This document shows, one piece after another, positions 60,004 to 64,000 of a stretch of 64,000 nucleotides of DNA. Numbering within the stretch: the first letter of the stretch is position 1; every line of letters starts with the position of its first letter. The DNA is taken from assembly GCF_005771675.1 (NCBI RefSeq), contig NZ_VAJM01000001.1, forward strand, positions 62,001 to 126,000, given 5' to 3'. Origin of the DNA: Hymenobacter jeollabukensis. Its GTDB lineage: Bacteria; Bacteroidota; Bacteroidia; Cytophagales; Hymenobacteraceae. The notes under the pieces were generated by a model. That model did no database searches. It was not told the origin of the DNA and was given only the letters and a program-made list of their open reading frames with translations. A program made the translations under genes and the position numbers.

Positions 60004-60699
60004 TCAGGAGGATATCTGGCGGCGCAGGCGCACCTGGTCGTAGAGCTGCACGAAGGCGTCGAGGGAGAAGGGTGGGAACAGGGCCGTCATGTCGCGCACG
60101 AAGTCCTGCGCGTTCGGGTCCTGCGGGCCGGCGAAGGGCTGGGCGGGCCGGTGGGTGAAGTGCGCGTTCAGCTCCACCAGCAGCGTGGGCCAGTAGGTGT
60201 AGCCCAGCGCGAGGGTCAGCAGTTGCAGGTAGCCGTCGAAGTCCACGCCCAGCGGCTGGGGCATGGTGCCTTCGCCGAAGGCGTGGTAGTACAGCTCCCG
60301 CTCCTGGGCCGCGTCGTGGTAGAGGCCCACGGCCGCCTCCTCCGCGTTCAGGTCTACCACCTTGAAGCAGCGCAGCCGCTGCTGGCCCGGCCGCAGCGTC
60401 TTCTCGAAGTACACCACCCCTTCCCACGAGCCGTAGATGTCCTGCAGCCGCTCCAGCGCGATGCGCCCCGTGCACTCCGGGTGCGCCTCCAGCTGCTCAT
60501 CCGTGGCCCGCCAGGGTAGAAGTGTGCCGTTGTAAATCTTGCAGCACTCCGTGATGGACGCCGGTATCCACTCCGGGTGGTCCAGCGCGGCCAGCTCCTT
60601 CTTGGTCGGCTTCTGGTAGGTTTCGGGCGGCTCAGACTCGAAATAATCGCCACAGGCAACACAGATTTCGCGCAGGGTCAGAAAATAGTTCAGGGCCAT
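60004..60699 (-). CDS. SUKH-like (SMI1/KNR4) protein 2
   Basis: 231 residues from ATG at 60699. Two cysteines near the N-terminus (VACGDYF and ECCK). SUKH features: LDHPEWIPASITECCKIYNGTLLPW, RIALERLQDIYGSWEGVVYFE, then CFKVVDLNAEEAAVGLYHD and QPLGVDFDGYLQLLTLALGYTYWPTLLVEL. It is the closest relative in this window of the protein at 56359. It lies beside the minisatellite. Immunity function is inferred from the family. Confidence 0.72.
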   Translation of the reverse strand: MALNYFLTLREICVACGDYFESEPPETYQKPTKKELAALDHPEWIPASITECCKIYNGTLLPWRATDEQLEAHPECTGRIALERLQDIYGSWEGVVYFEKTLRPGQQRLRCFKVVDLNAEEAAVGLYHDAAQERELYYHAFGEGTMPQPLGVDFDGYLQLLTLALGYTYWPTLLVELNAHFTHRPAQPFAGPQDPNAQDFVRDMTALFPPFSLDAFVQLYDQVRLRRQISS

Positions 60700-60802
60700 G
60701 ACGGCAAGGGAATGAGGGAATAACCGATTAGCCCAAAGTACGCAGCTGCGTTTCTGCTGGCGGTAGTAGGCGGCGCGGCCCACGCGCCCACGGCCTAACG
60801 GC

Positions 60803-61294
60803 TCAGGTAGACGACGGCAGCTCGGGCCAGGTAATGACGAGCCGGTCCGGGCCCCAGGTGTGGTCGTCCTCGTTGAGCTGCAAACCGGGCGTTGACTCAA
60901 ACAGGGCGTGGCTGAGGCCTGCCACGAAGGTCTTGCCCGCCAGGGCAAACCAGTTGCCGAGCTTGTACACGCTGCCGTGCATGTCCACGCAGACATCCCA
61001 CCACTCAGCCGTAACGCCAATCGGGTAAAGCGTGCGGCCCAACTCTTCCGAGTACGCCTCTAGTTTGTCATCGTCGGCGTGCGTAGGCTCGAACGTAATG
61101 CCTTTGTAATCGGGGTACCCCACGCGTAGGCCGCCCAGCTCCCGTAGCAGCGCCAGCACCTCGGGCGGGTAGCTCAGGCTGGCGGGCAGCTTTACGGGCG
61201 GGTCAGCCACGCGGCCGGGGTACCAGCCGGCCTGCTCCAGCAGGCGGCGCATTGGCGGCGGGAAGTCGTAGGGCGGAACCAGGGGATGCGTCAT
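60803..61294 (-). CDS. SUKH-3-family immunity-like protein
   Basis: 163 residues from ATG at 61294. The start region LLEQAGWYPGRVAD is typical of SUKH-3 (GW-x-P-x-R). The rest, LREFGGLRV-like LLRELGGLRVGYPD, then AYSEELGRTLYPIGV and VYKLGNWFALAGKTFVAGLSHALFEST, also fits. SUKH-3 members are immunity proteins in polymorphic toxin systems. It belongs to a different SUKH branch from its neighbours. A duplicated spacer lies upstream of it. Confidence 0.75.
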   Translation of the reverse strand: MTHPLVPPYDFPPPMRRLLEQAGWYPGRVADPPVKLPASLSYPPEVLALLRELGGLRVGYPDYKGITFEPTHADDDKLEAYSEELGRTLYPIGVTAEWWDVCVDMHGSVYKLGNWFALAGKTFVAGLSHALFESTPGLQLNEDDHTWGPDRLVITWPELPSST

Positions 61295-61320
61295 CAGCGA
61301 AGGGGCTACGTTGGTGGATG

Positions 61321-61410
61321 AAAGATGCGCAACCCGGCGCGAACGAAGCCGCGCCCGTTGCAGGCCGCCACCCCACCCGACACGCCCGGAGGCCCCGGCG
61401 GCGGGCAACC
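61321..61410. repeat. Duplicated spacer, copy 1
   Basis: Starts AAAGATGCGCAACCCGGC and later has CCCCACCCGACACGCCC. The same two blocks, diverged, occur at 62175-62280. Each lies directly upstream of an array gene. Confidence 0.55.
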
Positions 61411-61437
61411 GTGGCCACCAACTGCCCGCGCAGCGGC

Positions 61438-62173
61438 TCAGGCCTCTCCTGGAAGCGTCCGTTCGGTATCGAAGTAGGCCTGCTTGGTGTGGATGACGTC
61501 CCAATCTGCATCGGGGAAGAGGGCGGGCAGCAGCCGGGCCAGCCGGTAGGCGTGGCGGCGAGTGGGCAGGGGCAGGGCTTGAAACTCCGCCAGCGGCAGG
61601 TACAGCAGCTGCCAGCCGTAGGCCCCGCGCCAGTCCAGCGCCGCCTGCACGTACGCGCTGATGCCGAGGGTCAGCGGCCGCACGTCGGGGCGGTCGAAGA
61701 CGGCTAGGCCCAGCAGCTCCCGCTTGGCGCGGTCGTAGCGCAGCAACGTGCGCAGGCCCGTGTCCTCGGCCCCGCCCGTCTCGAAAAACGAGGCGTGGGC
61801 AAACTCCGCCGACGGGTTCAGCTCCTCCAGCCGGTAGGCCGAGTCGCCCAGGCTCTTGCTCAAACTCAGCAGGCTGATGCAGCCCATCAGCTCGGGCCCG
61901 CCGTCGGGCAGGGCCGCGTCCGGGCCCGTGGTCCAGCACACGTCCGTGGATTGCGTGGCCAGAAACAGCTTGTACACCTCGAACCCGGCGTCGAAGCCTA
62001 TACGGTCAATGAATGCCTCTTGGTACTCTTTAACATACTCGTCTTTTTTACACGATAGGTCATGTGCTGCCGTAGCAAGCGCACCTGGGGTTGTGGGCGA
62101 GGCTCTGAGTCAGGGTCTGGAACTGCTCGGGGTAGGAAGCGCGCAGAGAAAAGACGTAGCTGTATTGGGGCAT
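61438..62173 (-). pseudogene. Frameshifted SUKH-like gene
   Basis: From ATG at 62173 the frame reads MPQYSYVFSLRASYPEQFQTL to CACYGST and meets TGA at about 62060. A second frame then carries clear coding sequence (KDEYVKEYQEAFIDRIGFD, then EVYKLFLATQSTDVCW) to the stop at 61438, but has no start codon before GTG 61977. A one-base change near 62060 would join them to about 244 residues. The second part has ELMGCISLLSLSKSLGDSAY and LGISAYVQAALDWRGAYGWQLLYL, the array motif. Alternatively GTG 61977 starts a 179-residue protein. Confidence 0.55.
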
Positions 62174-62174
62174 T

Positions 62175-62280
62175 AAAGATGCGCAAACCGGCACAAACGC
62201 AGTAGGCCCCGCGCCACCGAAAGCCAGCCAGCCGCCCGGTTTCCCAGCCCCGCCCCACCCGCCACTGCCAGATGCCCCGG
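62175..62280. repeat. Duplicated spacer, copy 2
   Basis: Starts AAAGATGCGCAAACCGGC and later has CCCCACCCGCCACTGCC; partner of 61321-61410. Confidence 0.55.
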
Positions 62281-62299
62281 CTACCGGCTGCCGCTGACC

Positions 62300-63001
62300 T
62301 TACTGGGGCTTTTGGGGCTGGGCCGAGAGCTTGACCAGGTCGTAGTGGGCCACGAAGGCGTCCAGGTCCCAGTCGGGAATCTGCTGGGCCAGCAGCGGCA
62401 GTTTCCATGCAATGGTATTGCTGGCCAGCGAGTCGGGCTGCAGGCGGAAGGGGCGGGCCTGCCCAGCGGGGCTGGCCAGCTCGAGCAGCAGCAGCTGCCA
62501 GTTCAGAAAGCCCCAGGTGAACTGCAGCAGCGAGATGTAGCCCTGCAGGTCCAGGTCCAGCGGCTCCAGGTCCCGGTCACTCTCATCGTAGTAGTACAGC
62601 TGCGGGCTGCGCCGCTCGTCGTGGAGCAGGCCCACGCAGGCGTCGGGCTTGAACATGTCCACCGGCCGGAAGTGATGGAGCTCAGGCGCGTCTTCGGGCA
62701 GCACCAGAAACTCGTCCGGGTCCAGCGGGCCGTAGATCCGCTCCACCGGCAGCAGGTTGATGCTGCCCTCCAGCCGCACGCCTCCGCGCGCCTGCCAGTC
62801 GGCCCGTAGCCCGTTTACATAGCGGCCGTACAACAGCACCACTTCCGGGATGCCCTCGGCCTGAAAGGCGGCCAGCTGCTTCTTCTTTAAGACGCCGTAT
62901 GGCTGAGACCACGGCATCTCCATGTGCCTATCCAACTCATCATACACCGTAAACAAAACCCGGCGCATGTGCCATTCAACAAATGGGGGAGCGAATATCA
63001 T
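62300..63001 (-). CDS. SUKH-like (SMI1/KNR4) protein 3
   Basis: 233 residues from ATG at 63001 (a second ATG at 62968 is possible). SUKH features: SINLLPVERIYG, then FRPVDMFKPDACVGLLHD, YYYDESDRDLEPLDLDLQGYISLLQFTWGFLNWQLLLLELA. The C-terminal end has DWDLDAFVAHYDLVKLS, like FSLDAFVQLYDQVRLR in the gene at 60004. It is the first gene of the minus-strand array and has its own -7 box at 63027. Confidence 0.72.
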   Translation of the reverse strand: MIFAPPFVEWHMRRVLFTVYDELDRHMEMPWSQPYGVLKKKQLAAFQAEGIPEVVLLYGRYVNGLRADWQARGGVRLEGSINLLPVERIYGPLDPDEFLVLPEDAPELHHFRPVDMFKPDACVGLLHDERRSPQLYYYDESDRDLEPLDLDLQGYISLLQFTWGFLNWQLLLLELASPAGQARPFRLQPDSLASNTIAWKLPLLAQQIPDWDLDAFVAHYDLVKLSAQPQKPQ

Positions 63002-63026
63002 ACTAGCAGCAAGAAAGGAAGAACCG

Positions 63027-63034
63027 CGAAAGTA
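63027..63034 (-). promoter_or_regulatory. -7-like box TACTTTCG
   Basis: The same variant as before dapD, 26 bp upstream of the SUKH-like gene start. Confidence 0.45.
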
Positions 63035-63080
63035 AGGTTTGGGCGTACCTCAGGGTACTGCTACGGGAGGTGCGCATCCG

Positions 63081-63121
63081 GCCTTGCCTGCCGCTGCCAG
63101 CGGCAAGTCGGTACCGCGCAT
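63081..63121 (+). repeat. REP-like repeat, diverged copy 4
   Basis: CCGCTGCCAGCGGCAAG followed by TCGGTACCGCGC; shares GGTACCGCGC and the AGCGGC block with copies 1-3. Confidence 0.45.
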
Positions 63122-63185
63122 CCCGTATCCAGCCAAGGTAGCTATCCACCCGACACTACAGGACACCCCGGCCGCCGGCCGCCGC

Positions 63186-63192
63186 TACTTTG
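63186..63192 (+). promoter_or_regulatory. -7-like box TACTTTG
   Basis: A TAnTTTG variant 66 bp before the start of the enolase-superfamily gene. Confidence 0.35.
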
Positions 63193-63257
63193 CCGCCGCC
63201 ATTCACCACGCGGCCGCCCGCCTACCAGCGGCTCCGCTTCCACCCTACCTCCCCTGC

Positions 63258-64000
63258 ATGAACCGCATCCAGAGCTACGGCGTGTATACCGCCAAGGCCC
63301 AGCTGGCCCAGCCCATTGCCGACGCCACCCACACCCTGACGGAAATATCCTTCCTGGTGCTGCGTATCACCACCGAAACCGGCGTGGTGGGCGAGTCTTA
63401 TCTGCTCAGCTTCCAGTACAGCCCCCGCGCCATTGCCGGGGCCCTGCAGGACGTGGGCGAGCTGGTGCGCGGGGCCGAGGTATCGGAGACGGTGGCGGTG
63501 TTCGAGCGGCTCAACCACGCCAACGAGTACTTCGGCCAGGAAGGCATCAACCGCTGGGCCCAGGCCGCCTACAACATGGCCATGTGGGACGCCTGGGGCA
63601 AAATTCTGGGCCAGCCCATCTGGCGAATCCTCGGCACCTCCCGCACCGAAGTGCCCATCTACGGCAGCGGCGGCTGGATTTCCTACTCCGTGGAGGAGCT
63701 CATTGCCGAAGTCAGCGGCTACAAGGCCCGGGGCTTCCGGGCCGTCAAGATCAAAGTCGGCAAGCCCGACTGGCGCGAGGACCTGGAGCGGCTGCGGCTG
63801 GTGCGCGAGGCCGTGGGCAATGACATCGGCATCATGATGGACGCCAACCAGGGCATGACCGTGCCCAACGCCCTGGCCCTGGCCCGCGCCGCCCGCGAGC
63901 TGCACATCCAGTGGTTCGAGGAGCCCATCCCGCACGACGACTTCCAGGGCTACGCGCTCTTGCGCAACCAGGCCGGCATCTCGCTGGCCATGGGCGAGCG
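63258..64000 (+). CDS. Enolase-superfamily (mandelate racemase/muconate lactonizing) protein, partial
   Basis: 247 residues are visible; the gene runs off the right edge. The N-terminal capping domain has TEISFLVLRITTETGVVGESYLLS. In the barrel, FRAVKIKVGKPDWREDLERL gives the K-x-K base motif, GIMMDANQGMT the first metal Asp and IQWFEEPIPHDD the Glu. These are the metal and catalytic sites of the mandelate racemase branch. Reactions include dehydration or racemisation of acid sugars; the substrate cannot be told. It is divergent from the SUKH array and marks the return to core DNA. Confidence 0.88.
   Translation, partial: MNRIQSYGVYTAKAQLAQPIADATHTLTEISFLVLRITTETGVVGESYLLSFQYSPRAIAGALQDVGELVRGAEVSETVAVFERLNHANEYFGQEGINRWAQAAYNMAMWDAWGKILGQPIWRILGTSRTEVPIYGSGGWISYSVEELIAEVSGYKARGFRAVKIKVGKPDWREDLERLRLVREAVGNDIGIMMDANQGMTVPNALALARAARELHIQWFEEPIPHDDFQGYALLRNQAGISLAMGE

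Overview
The window looks like chromosome of a GC-rich Bacteroidota bacterium, most likely Hymenobacter or a close relative (Cytophagales). The reasons are the high GC content, Bacteroidota-type -7 promoter boxes (TAnnTTTG and variants such as TACTTTCG), almost no Shine-Dalgarno sequences, and the gene content: a PorE-like OmpA/TPR/PD40 protein, DUF4199, CarboxypepD_reg proteins, fused acyl-CoA mutase IcmF, and PAP2/PepSY-like proteins. The genus is inferred from these features, not from a database match. Most long opposite-strand reading frames are GC-driven shadows and are left out.

Layout. 1-7.6 kb: a nearly mirror-symmetric stress cluster, BON, Usp, Usp (plus) then MlaD-MlaF-MlaE, Usp, BON (minus). 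7.9-19.8 kb: housekeeping and envelope genes (LON-domain protein, metallophosphoesterase, lipid kinase, M48 protease, L,D-transpeptidase, ABC-F ATPase, outer-membrane barrel, 3-hydroxyacyl-CoA dehydrogenase, MsrA). 20.4-29.9 kb: a TonB receptor followed by an envelope-phosphatase cluster of three PAP2 proteins, an OmpR-type response regulator and histidine kinase, a TauE/SafE permease with a PepSY-like tail and a PepSY-like secreted protein. Five promoter regions here carry a direct repeat of CTTCAG-like boxes spaced exactly 11 bp apart, which suggests one regulon. 30.3-46 kb: core metabolism (DapD, glycosyltransferase, FabH, DtxR-type repressor, MnmE, aldo/keto reductase, citrate synthase, PorE-like protein, QueE, FolD, LepA). 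46-51.2 kb: membrane and hypothetical proteins, DUF434, two CarboxypepD_reg paralogues and a Uma2 nuclease. 51.1-56.3 kb: IcmF bracketed by two AT-rich, apparently acquired nuclease-like genes (GIY-YIG-like and Mrr-like).

56.3-63.0 kb is an accessory island. It holds an array of SUKH-superfamily immunity-like genes on the minus strand, one broken by a frameshift, plus an AT-rich gene broken by an in-frame TGA. Between them lie REP-like palindromes, a duplicated spacer and a 21-bp minisatellite of about 14 units. The window ends inside an enolase-superfamily (mandelate racemase-like) gene.

The strongest candidates for something undescribed are the 11-bp-phased regulon of the PAP2/two-component cluster; a family of inverted 7- and 8-bp tandem-repeat arrays in intergenic DNA, two of which run up to start codons; and the SUKH array with its repeats.
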